64,000 bases of DNA from Leptasterias polaris. Lineage: Eukaryota; Echinodermata; Asteroidea; Forcipulatida; Asteriidae. Within the stretch, counting starts at the first letter, position 1. The number at the start of each line of letters is the position of its first letter. A program made the position numbers and the translations under genes. The DNA lies in contig JAZGTN010000059.1 in assembly GCA_037783415.1 (NCBI GenBank), positions 4,154,001-4,218,000 of the forward strand. The letters run 5' to 3'. A model generated the notes under the pieces. That model was given only the letters and a program-made list of their open reading frames with translations. It was not told where the DNA came from and did no database searches. Below, piece by piece: positions 24,401-36,400 of the stretch.

Positions 24401-27400
24401 AGTGAGCCTGTCGCATCAAAATACAAAATCATGGGTCCTTTCTTCAGTTGACTTAGGTAAAAATCGACTTGATCATCTAACAGTAAGTGTACCTTAAACG
24501 GTCGTACAGAGAAATACTGTATGAAGCCACCATCAGTGTAACGACAACCTGGATGGAGTTCAGCATAAACCTCTTGCAGTAAATTCACTTCTTGAAGAAC
24601 CTCAGTGTGGAGGTTTGACTGCCCCTTCTTTTCAGACACGATCTTGCGCAACACATCCAAAGATGAGCAGGCAGTGAGATTCCCTGCTGTTTTTTCTTCT
24701 TTACACATTTTGGAAACTGTCCTGTAATACCAGTTTGTCACACCTTCTTTTTCCAACTCTTCTGCAATATCCTTCCTCCTGTGACCTGTAATATGCCGTT
24801 TCTGTCCCGTGCTTCCTTTATGATTGATATCCCCTTCACGCACAACTTTGATCTTGACTTGTCGTTTGCTTACTTTAGGTTTTTTATGAATTGTGAACAC
24901 ATACCTGCAGCAAGAGCTAAATTTGCATTGTCCAATGAACTTTATGTACGGACTCTGGCGTTTTCTGCTGTTTGGCAGCTTGCAACGATTGTAGATGAAC
25001 GTTAACACACACGTTTTATTGCAGGCTTTGAACTGTTTTGCTATTATCTCTGTCCAATTATTTCGGAGTCGATTCGCTTGAGCAATTGGTTTTATTGATG
25101 ACCATTCATCCATATTCACGAAAATTGTGAATTTATTGTTACTGCTGGTTTGTGGAATCATGTCATCACCAGCTATCAACTGAACCCTGCCAGATGCAAT
25201 ATCTCTGTAGTCAGTCTCCGTCTCATCACCTGAGCTTCCCTCAACCTCTCTTAGAAAATCTTCGTTGAGATAGGTTTGCGGATGATGATGTGAAAAGTCT
25301 CCTATGTGTTCACATAAAGGGCAGTAGAATGATTCGTCTTCCTTTCCGCTAGAAGTACCTTGAACAAAGCCAACACAATCAAAATGGTACCAATCCTGGC
25401 AGTTATCACACTGAACATATGGTCTACCATCATTTGGTTGTTTGCAAATACAAAATCTTTTGGTGCAGCCGCTGTTCATTTCTCCTTTGGATAAAGAAAT
25501 TGGGTTTCGATCCTTCACTTGTCTTTGATCGGAGTTCTTTGCCGGTTCATCAGTTGAGTTTGATGTCTCATCATCATCTTCTTCACTTTCATCCTCCTCT
25601 GTTGATGGGAGATTGTTGTCCGTAGATAGGCCTTGTTTAGCAAAAGAACTTGGGTTTCGATCTTTCTCTTGTCTTTGATCGGAGTTCTTTGCCGGTTCAT
25701 CAGTTGAGTTTGATGTCTCATCATCATCTTCTTCACTTTCATCCTCCTCTGTTGATGGGAGATTGTTGTCCGTAGATAGGCCTTGTTTAGCAAAAGAACT
25801 TGGGTTTCGATCTTTCTCTTGTCTTTGATCGGAGTTCTTTGCCGGTTCATCAGTTGAGTTTGATGTCTCATCATCATCTTCTTCACTTTCATCCTCCTCT
25901 GTTGATGGGAGATTGTTGTCCGTAGATAGGCCTTGTTTAGCAAAAGAACTTGGGTTTCGATCTTTCTCTTGTCTTTGATCGGAGTTCTTTGCCGGTTCAT
26001 CAGTTGAGTTTGATGTCTCATCATCATCTTCTTCACTTTCATCCTCCTCTGTTGATGGGAGATTGTTGTCCGTAGATAGGCCTTGTTTAGCAAAAGAACT
26101 TGGGTTTCGATCTTTCTCTTGTCTTTGATCGGAGTTCTTTGCCGGTTCATCAGTTGAGTTTGATGTCTCATCATCATCTTCTTCACTTTCATCCTCCTCT
26201 GTTGATGGGAGATTGTTGTCCGTAGATAGGCCTTGTTTAGCAAAAGAACTTGGGTTTCGATCTTTCTCTTGTCTTTGATCGGAGTTCTTTGCCGGTTCAT
26301 CAGTTGAGTTTGATGTCTCATCATCATCTTCTTCACTTTCATCCTCCTCTGTTGTTGGGAGATCTTTGTCCGAAAGAGAACTTGGGTTTCGTACTTTCTC
26401 TTTTATTCCGTCTGTTGTTGTTCTTGTTGTCATTGGATTTGTCATTAGGAGGACCCTGTCTCTTAGTCCGTCCCTGTTTCTATTCCATTGGTTGTATAAC
26501 CATTTCCTGTTTTTCACATTATTCTTAATGTTCATGGAAACTGCCACCTGACCCCATATACATGTTGAGAGTCTATATCCAGCCTTGTCCAGTTGCCTTT
26601 GTTCTTGGACGTTCACCAATTTCTCAAACAGTGCTTCAGTGCTCCTTGAAGCCATCTTTGTTGTCAACGTCTGATGGGTAAAATATTGTGAGATTTTTAT
26701 TTGCTTGTGGTAAACTCTGATTATTGTTGGTCGTGTGTATCCAATTGTAAATTATTGGATTACAATATAATGTTTCAGATCACGCATTAGGAACTAGTTC
26801 GCAAATCTTGATGCAACATATAAAGCAGTTTTATAAGCTTGAATAAAAACAAACAACAGTAGTGGTGGCACTATAATTATACACTGTGTGTACAAATAAG
26901 TGAATGAGCTCCTTGGTGGCTCCTTAATGCGACAATGAACACTAGGGATAGTGGTTTCTTGCTGTTTCTTGTAGGGTTGGGGTAGACAATTAACAATTTT
27001 AAATATAATCATTCAGTCCAGAGGTTTTTATTTGTTATGAATCACGATGATAAAGTATGATAAAGTATTGTATAACGTTGACCCTCCTGCTCTTTGTAAC
27101 ATTTTCCACAAATAGAGAGCCTAGCTTAAAGCCATACAGTCGTGTTTGGGCCATTAAAAAAAATAAACATAAACAAGTAATCACAAAACATACCTTTAAA
27201 GTAACAGAATTGCACAGTGTTTAGAATAAAGGAACATTGTAACTTGAATTCAAGGACTTTATTCAGACGTATGAATGCGCAACAAAATTGCAATGCCCAA
27301 AATATGAATAAGCTGTGAACGTTAACGTTTTATTTTCGTCAATGTTACACTTTCTAAACTAATTACTTTCTTAGAATCACAATAATCTAAGTACTGTGCA

Positions 27401-30400
27401 AATCTGACTTTTGTGTCCTGTATTTCTTTGGGGGCAACATTAAATTAGTTGGCAATCTGTACCTAGAAGCTTTCAAGTCAGTTAGGCTGGTGCCCGCATA
27501 TTCTCCTGACTTTGTTAAGCATGTATATATGCCCTCTGATCCTCGGGACGCCGTATCCAAGTTATTATTGAACAGTTCGGCGGATCAGTTTAGTAGCGTT
27601 GACTACGCATTATAACTTACCTCGGCTGAGTTGTAAATGGAGTGACTGACTAACTGTGGCTGGGATGGGCCCTTATATGCACTTCAAGATGTCTACCGTG
27701 ACCATTAACTCAATTTACAGGTGAACATTATCCAATTAGAAACCCAGGAACAATTTTCAAAGAAATTCTTCCGCCAATCAGAATCGACTTGATAGGCGTC
27801 CCCAGCAGTAACGTGATTTCGTTTACTTTGTCATGAATAAGGATACAAGCTTAATAACAAGTTTTTTAATTAACATATTATCTGTGGCCAATAAGAAAGA
27901 TGTGCGCAGCGTCCCCAGCAACATTGTAAACTTCATCAAAAGTTGCTTAATTTGCATATTGTTATCCTTAAACCAATGAAAAACAAGTGGGACAGCGTCC
28001 CCGGTAACAATAATCCGAGCACAAACAAACGTTTTTAATTAACAACTTCAATCAGTGGCGAATAAGAAAGAAGTGGGACAGCGTCCCCCGCTAAAAAAGA
28101 TACAAGTTTAACCAATTGTTTTTTTAACAACCAATAATATTTTTAATTATCATGGTATCTGTGGGGTGGATATGCGCGTCGCCAGCAGCAGTATAAACTT
28201 TATCATAAGTTGCTTAAAGGGACACACCGGCTTCGTTGGGCTAAAAAATAGACTAAAACATGACTCCAAAGGTCTTCCAATATAAAGCATACTAAGAAGT
28301 CTATAACAGAAAATTAATAAAACAATACAGGAGCCCCCATGACCGGGCTAAGCATAATAACTTTGTAAATTCTGGGCCCCCTCAATATCTTCTGACATAC
28401 TGGTGCCCGGTCCAAGGCGTCAAACAACATTTAAAGGGGCAGTACATTATTGTGTGTAATAAAGCGCATATCAATGCGCACGTATGATATTAAAATAAAA
28501 TTGATAAAAAAATACTGGAACCCCCATGACCGGGCTAAGCATACTAATTTTGTAAATTATGGAGCCCCCTCAATATCTTCTGACATAGTGGTGCCCGGTC
28601 CAAGGCGTCAAACAACATTTAAAGGGGCAGTACATTATTGGGTTTAATAAAGCGCATATCAATGCGCACGTATGATATTAAAATAAAATTTGTTTAAAAA
28701 TACTGGAACCCCCATGACCGGGCTAAGCATACTAAGTTTGTAAATTCTGGATCCCCCTTAACATCTTCTGACCTAGTGGTCCCCGGTCCAAGGCGTCAAA
28801 CACAATTTAAAGGGGCAGTACATCATTGTTTTTAATAAAGCGCATTTCAAGGCGCACATAGGTTAATTAAATAAAATTGATAAAAAAATACTGGAACCCC
28901 CATGACCGGGCTAAGCATACTAATTTTGTAAATTATGGAGCCCCCTCAATATCTTCTGACATAGTGGTGCCCGGTCCAAGGCGTCAAACAACATTTAAAG
29001 GGGCAGTACATTATTGGGTTTAATAAAGCGCATATCAATGCGCACGTATGATATTAAAATAAAATTTGTTTAAAAATACTGGAACCCCCATGACCGGGCT
29101 AAGCATACTAAGTTTGTAAATTCTGGATCCCCCTTAACATCTTCTGACCTAGTGGTGCCCGGTCCAAGGCGTCAAACACAATTTAAAGGGGCAGTACATC
29201 ATTGTTTTTAATAAAGCGCATTTCAAGGCGCACATAGGTTAATTAAATAAAATTGATAAAAAAATACTGGAACCCCCATGACCGGGCTAAGCATACTAAT
29301 TTTGTAAATTATGGAGCCCCCTTAACATCTTCTGACCTAGTGGTGCCCGGTCCAAGGCGTCAAACACAATTTAAAGGGGCAGTACATCATTGTTTTTAAT
29401 AAAGCGCATTTCAAGGCGCACATAGGTTAATTAAATAAAATTGATAAAAAAATACTGGAACCCCCATGACCGGGCTAAGCATACTAATTTTGTAAATTAT
29501 GGAGCCCCCTCAATATCTTCTGACATAGTGGTGCCCGGTCCAAGGCGTCAAACAACATTTAAAGGGGCAGTACATTATTGGGTTTAATAAAGCGCATATC
29601 AATGCGCACGTATGATATTAAAATAAAATTTGTTTAAAAATACTGGAACCCCCATGACCGGGCTAAGCATACTAAGTTTGTAAATTCTGGATCCCCCTTA
29701 ACATCTTCTGACCTAGTGGTGCCCGGTCCAAGGCGTCAAACACAATTTAAAGGGGCAGTACATCATTGTTTTTAATAAAGCGCATTTCAAGGCGCACATA
29801 GGTTAATTAAATAAAATTGATAAAAAAATACTGGAACCCCCATGACCGGGCTAAGCATACTAATTTTGTAAATTATGGAGCCCCCTTAACATCTTCTGAC
29901 CTAGTGGTGCCCGGTCCAAGGCGTCAAACACAATTTAAAGGGGCAGTACATCATTGTTTTTAATAAAGCGCATTTCAAGGCGCACATAGGTTAATTAAAT
30001 AAAATTGATAAAAAAATACTGGAACCCCCATGACCGGGCTAAGCATACTAATTTTGTAAATTATGGAGCCCCCTCAATATCTTCTGACATAGTGGTGCCC
30101 GGTCCAAGGCGTCAAACAACATTTAAAGGGGCAGTACATTATTGGGTTTAATAAAGCGCATATCAATGCGCACGTATGATATTAAAATAAAATTTGTTTA
30201 AAAATACTGGAACCCCCATGACCGGGCTAAGCATACTAAGTTTGTAAATTCTGGATCCCCCTTAACATCTTCTGACCTAGTGGTGCCCGGTCCAAGGCGT
30301 CAAACACAATTTAAAGGGGCAGTACATCATTGTTTTTAATAAAGCGCATTTCAAGGCGCACATAGGTTAATTAAATAAAATTGATAAAAAAATACTGGAA

Positions 30401-33400
30401 CCCCCATGACCGGGCTAAGCATACTAATTTTGTAAATTATGGAGCCCCCTCAATATCTTCTGACATAGTGGTGCCCGGTCCAAGGCGTCAAACAACATTT
30501 AAAGGGGCAGTACATTATTGGGTTTAATAAAGCGCATATCAATGCGCACGTATGATATTAAAATAAAATTTGTTTAAAAATACTGGAACCCCCATGACCG
30601 GGCTAAGCATACTAAGTTTGTAAATTCTGGATCCCCCTTAACATCTTCTGACCTAGTGGTGCCCGGTCCAAGGCGTCAAACACAATTTAAAGGGGCAGTA
30701 CATCATTGTTTTTAATAAAGCGCATTTCAAGGCGCACATAGGTTAATTAAATAAAATTGATAAAAAAATACTGGAACCCCCATGACCGGGCTAAGCATAC
30801 TAATTTTGTAAATTATGGAGCCCCCTTAACATCTTCTGACCTAGTGGTGCCCGGTCCAAGGCGTCAAACACAATTTAAAGGGGCAGTACATCATTGTTTT
30901 TAATAAAGCGCATTTCAAGGCGCACATAGGTTAATTAAATAAAATTGATAAAAAAATACTGGAACCCCCATGACCGGGCTAAGCATACTAATTTTGTAAA
31001 TTATGGAGCCCCCTCAATATCTTCTGACATAGTGGTGCCCGGTCCAAGGCGTCAAACAACATTTAAAGGGGCAGTACATTATTGGGTTTAATAAAGCGCA
31101 TATAAATGCGCACGTTTAGGTTAATTAAATAAAAATTGATAAACAAATACTGGAACCCCCATGACCGGGCTAAGCATTATAATTTTTTCAATTTTGAAGC
31201 CCCCTCAACATCTTCTGATGAAATGCTGCCTGGTCCAAGGCATCAAACATCATTTACTATCTAATTTATAGTATAATTTATATATTTTATTTATTAATAG
31301 CGCATTGTACGTGTAGTATCACGTAATGTTAATCAAATAAAATCAATTTAAAAATACTGGAACCCCATGACCGGCCTAAGCATAATACTTTTTTTGAATT
31401 TTGGAGCCCTCTGTACATCTTTTGACCTTATGGAGCCTCCGGTCCGAGGTAGACTTGGCCGAAGACGTCAGTGATCGATAGTGGATACTGTGCATACTAC
31501 GCTCGGTTACAACTCGTTACAGCGCACCCTCTTTCGACTTGATTTACCCAACTTGACTAGCTGTACGTGAGAGCATAGACTGGTCCGCTAAGGATAAGGA
31601 CAGGCTCCGGTCTAGGAATCCGGTGCTTCTAAAGTTCTATTGGACAGACATGCAGTGACCTAAGCTTTCCATATCAGATATCAAGTGTTATGATTGGTCC
31701 GAAGAAATGTGGTTGTCGGCTGAATTGGATGCGAGGTCAAAGGTGCGTTTGTCCGGTTCAAATTTCCTCGAAACGCTCGAAGCCGGTGTCACGTCCTCGA
31801 CGTTCCGGCGTACTGAGCGTTTCAGGTGAGGTACGCATGCGCAGCCGTACTGTTGTCTCCTTCTCGTGCTCTTAAATTGTCAGACAATCCGCGTCGTAAG
31901 AATATTTCTTAGATTGGGCACGTACACCCCCTCTTTTCCCCCTCTGTCAGGCCTTCCACATACCTCCCGCTGGTAAGGTAATGAGTTATTATTGATGTCT
32001 TCACACCTAGAGTTACGAAACGACTTGACATGCTTGTGCTTCATACTAGTAGTAGTACTACAGCTCATGAGCGACGCCATGACATCTAGAGACTAGAGGA
32101 ACACTCAGTGCGACACAAAAATTGACTACTTTCGCTTGCTGTGCGCAGGCATGACATGACGTAATGTATTATATTTAGTCATCTGGAACGTTTAGTACGC
32201 CGGAATGCTCAGTGCGCGACACCGGTCTCTGGCGTAAAACACGAGCCTCGAAGTGTGACGTCATATGTAATGTTCGGGCTAGTGATCGGAGCTAGTCAAG
32301 TTGGGTAATTCAAGCCACAAGAGGGCGCGCTATAACGAGTTGTAAATGAGCGCAGTACAGTATATCCACTATCGATTACTGACGTCTTGGGCCAAGACTA
32401 GTTCCGAGGCGTCAAATACCATACTTGGCAGTAAATTAATGTATTTAGGCTAATTATGGCACATTATTAGGCAATTTTTGTATTTCATTTTTAATTCAAA
32501 TAAAAAATGGACCCCTATCGAGCAGGAGAAATTTGAGAAAAAGGTGGAGAAAAGACCATTCAATGCATGGTCTAAAATGGCGGTGCCTTGCCAGGAGGTA
32601 AAAGCATTATTATTGTTCTATAGGGAATATCGCAAGGACTAGCAAACAAGTCTAATGTTTGTCCGGACGCACACTGTGCACGTAGAGGTGTGGATAGCTT
32701 GCGTGTGTACATGTTTTGTATACACACACGTTATGCTCGAATATCCAATAGGGAATAAGTAAGTAACTTCACACCATATTTCTTGACCATTCACTAAAAT
32801 TAGGCATTTTCAGTGACATCACAAATTTGTTCAGACAACTTGCGATTAAAGGCCGGCACTCCACATTATAAAAAAATATATAGTAAAAAAACCCGATAAA
32901 CAACATACAATTTATAACCCTGATATTTTTACTTGATTCCTGTGAAAGTTTCATCCAAATACAAGACGAAGTTACAGTAACAGTGTGAGAAAGAGCGAAC
33001 AAATGACAACATTTCGGGTTTCCACGGGCCGCGCCCAATGGCCCAGGTTTTTGCCAAGCTCTGCTCCGTGTCACTGTCATGTGCAATTTCATGACCGGGC
33101 GCACGGGTTGCGAAGGTCGTACCATTGTGAAAATACATGGTATGCAGTGTTCTCCACAGACTTTTTCTTTGGGAGGGCGGCATGACGTAATCAAAATGGC
33201 GCCCGTCGATATGACGACATCAAAATGGCGCCCGTTGGTTTATGACGTCATCGCACGTGAAAGGAAAAAACACCCGAGATAGTCCTTTTCTTAAAAATAA
33301 TCTTATTAACCCCCGGGCCCCGACACTATAATAAGGAGAATGATTGACATCCATTTCATTCTGTCGAAACAACCTTGTTGTAAAACTAATTCAAAACCTA

Positions 33401-36400
33401 CAATTTGTTATACATTTTGCTTTGTGCGCCGCGCCAAAAACATCAGAGGGATATACCGCTCAGTGTTGGATTTTAGAAAGCTGGATTTCTATGCGTTGGT
33501 GGTGGTGATCGGATAGCCCACACACGTGCAATTTTCGAAACGGAAAAAAAAAAAATTATAATATATATATAAATTTTTTGGACGATCTTATCCCCTAATT
33601 TCTGCCCTCAATAATACCTTTTTCATCAACAATCATTTTCATGGATTTGTGATTAGAGGTTCCGTTGTTTAGAACTTCGTTTTCAATAAAATCGTCGAGA
33701 TTCAACGATCGGTAAACAACGCACGGTACGCACATTGAGAACAAATTCAATTAACTTTGCCCCACAACGCCCTCTATCGGCAAAAGTTGTCAATGTTTGA
33801 ATATCCTTCAAGGCTGTACATTGTACCAATCTGCAGGCGTGCGGCACAGTGTGTTGCAATTCTTTATCGGCTCGTGAACGTGTACTGTGTTGGAGTCTAG
33901 CAAGCTCTCTTATGAATATGGTAATCAACGGCCAATCACAGCGTGCGGAATGTTGGTTAGCTTGGACTTTGGACTGTGTGTGTTGTGTATGCGCTATGCA
34001 TGGACTACCGATCGAACGTTGTTGGGCCGATGCACGTGCAGCGGTGGATACTCAGCAGTCAGAACCATGTGATTGTGTGTGCATCGTGTTTTAACGTTTG
34101 TATACTACTAAAATGAACGATCGCAATTCCAATGCTGCCGCTTAGAAGTCGGGATTGGCTCGTCGGCTACTCGTTTGATCGTATTAAGTGCAGGCTAAAA
34201 ATAGTCTGTTTGTCATTTTTTTGGCAGGGCGGCCAATTATTTTAGCAGGGCGGCCAATTCTTTGGCAGGGCGGCCTTAAACTTTGGGAGGGCGGCCCGCC
34301 CTCCCAAAATACGTGTGTGGAGAACACTGGTATGAGAGGGGGTTAATTGGCTATGAAGTATGAGGGGCTGAACAAAAAAAATCAGCCAAGAATTACAAAA
34401 AGACAACTTGTATTGTATTGTTACATGTTACCAAATCAAAAATAAAAATTGTAAAAAATTGGGTTTTAAGAGTTGCCGAGCTGCCTTTTTGCACATAACA
34501 AAAATTACTATAAATCAAACTGTGCAAATGATTTGGAACAATCTTCCTACTGTCATTAGGGAATCTGTTACTTTATCTACATTTCGTAAAGTTCTAAAGA
34601 CTCACCTTTTTGCATGTTAATTGCTTTTATGTGCGCTATGATCTTGATGGAATAGCACCTTATACATTTTAATTGTTATGTTATGTTATAAATGTTATGC
34701 AACTTCCTTGAATTTTAAGATGTATGACTCTTTTTTATACTTATATCAAAATGAGTTACAATGTACATGGTCTCCCCTGCCCACAAGGATTGCCCCCTCA
34801 AGTTTTGAAAACCGGAGATGTCTACATGTACATGTATGTTCCACACCTCAAGGAGTGGTGGGAAACTGATTTCTAAAACTCACAGAGGACCTAGCAACTT
34901 TTCACCTGATCAGCTGATTTTCTGCTGTGCCATTGAAATTGAAAAACACAGTTTTACAAAGTCTTGCCTGTGCCTGGAGCTTTCCTCATTTTTGACAAGC
35001 TGTTGTTGCATGCCTTAAATTGAGCTTTAGTTTTGATGCTGACCAAACAATGCAACCAGTGGACAGGGTTTAATTGCCCTTAATCTTTTCAGTGACTGGC
35101 CAGTGGGTCCAGTTAATTTTATATATTTGTTATATACCGAGCCTGATATGGAGCAGGGGGTTCCCCTTAATGTTCCCATAATTTCACACTATTCTCCTCT
35201 TGTACCAGTGTTCTCCACAGACTTTTTCTTTGGGAGGGCGGCATGACGTAATCAAAATGGCGCCCGTCGATATGACGTCATCAAAATGGCGCCCGTTGGT
35301 TTATGACGTCATCGCACGTGAAAGGAAAAAACACCCAAGATAATCCTTTTCTTAAAAATAATCTTATTAACCCCCGGGCCCAGACACTATAATAAGGAGA
35401 ATGATTGACATCCATTTCATTCTGTCGAAACAACCTTGTTGTAAAACTAATTCAAAACCTACAATTTGTTATACATTTTGCTTTGTGCGCCGCGCCAAAA
35501 ACATCAGAGGGATATGCCGCTCAGTGTTGGATTTTAGAAAGCTGGATTTCTATGCCTTGGTGGTGATCGGATAGCCCACACACGTGCAATTTTCGAAACG
35601 GATTTTTTTTTTTTTTAATTACAAAAAAAACATTTTTTGGACGATCTTATCCCCTAATTTCTGCCCTCAATAATACCTTTTTCATCAACAACCATTTTCA
35701 TGGATTTGTGATTAGAGGTTCCGTTGTTTAGAACTTAGTTTTCAATAAAATCGTCGAGATTCAACGATCGGTAAACAACGCACGGTACGCACATTGAGAA
35801 CAAATTCAATGAACTTTGCCCCGCAACGCCCTCTATCGGCAAAAGTTGCCAATGTTTGAATATCCTTCAAGGCTGTACATTGTACCAATCTGCAGGCGTG
35901 CAGCACAGTGTGTTGCAATTCTTTATCGGCCCGTGAACGTGTAATGCGTTGGAGTCTAGCAAGCTCTCTTATGAATGGTAATCAACGGCCAATCACAGCG
36001 TGCGGAATGTTGGTTAGCTTGGACTTTGGACCGTGTGTGTTGTGTATGCGCTATGCATGGACTACCGACCGAACGTTGTTGGGCCGATGCACGTGCAGCG
36101 GTGGATACTCAGCAGTCAGAACCATGTGATTGTGTGTGCATCGTGTTTTAACGTTTGTATACTACTAAAATGAACGATCGCAATTCCAATGCTGCTGCTT
36201 AGAAGTCGGGATTGGCTCGTCGGCTACTCGTTTGATCGTATTAAGTGCAGGCTAAAAATAGTCTGTTTGTCATTTTTTTGGCAGGGCGGCCAATTATTTT
36301 AGCAGGGCGGCCAATTCTTTGGCAGGGCGGCCTTAAACTTTGGGAGGGCGGCCCGCCCTCCCAAAATACGTGTGTGGAGAACACTGTGTACTGAAGTATC

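Larger units (their letters stand above)
15802..32775. mobile_element. ~17-kb DNA transposon with array-type terminal inverted repeats
   Basis: Both outer ends read GGTGTGAAGTTACTTACTTA inward (15802 rightward, 32775 leftward). Homology continues inward (CGAATATCCAAT, then AAACAAGTCTA on one strand) before the ~188-bp arrays. The arrays are inverted relative to each other and enclose one minus-strand transposase gene. I saw no exact target duplication (ATTTTCTTAG against ATATTTCTTG at best). Architecture recalls fold-back elements (sea-urchin TU, Drosophila FB/NOF, Phantom-type MULEs), in which long inverted repeats are built of tandem units. It sits in HNRNPL intron 1, antisense gene orientation. 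Confidence 0.82.

Noticed and set aside
25515..26342. 275-aa minus-strand frame of Met/Lys-rich repeats
   Set aside because: It is a shadow frame of the 150-bp coding minisatellite; 150 is a multiple of three so it stays open by chance.
26656..26667. Transposase start four codons upstream of ATG 26655
   Set aside because: The codon there is TTG, and the likely splice acceptor lies only a few bases before it. ATG 26655 has better context.
33849..34094. Short frames repeated at 33849 and 35908
   Set aside because: They are the same piece of two copies of a nonautonomous transposon, with no domain and differing ends.
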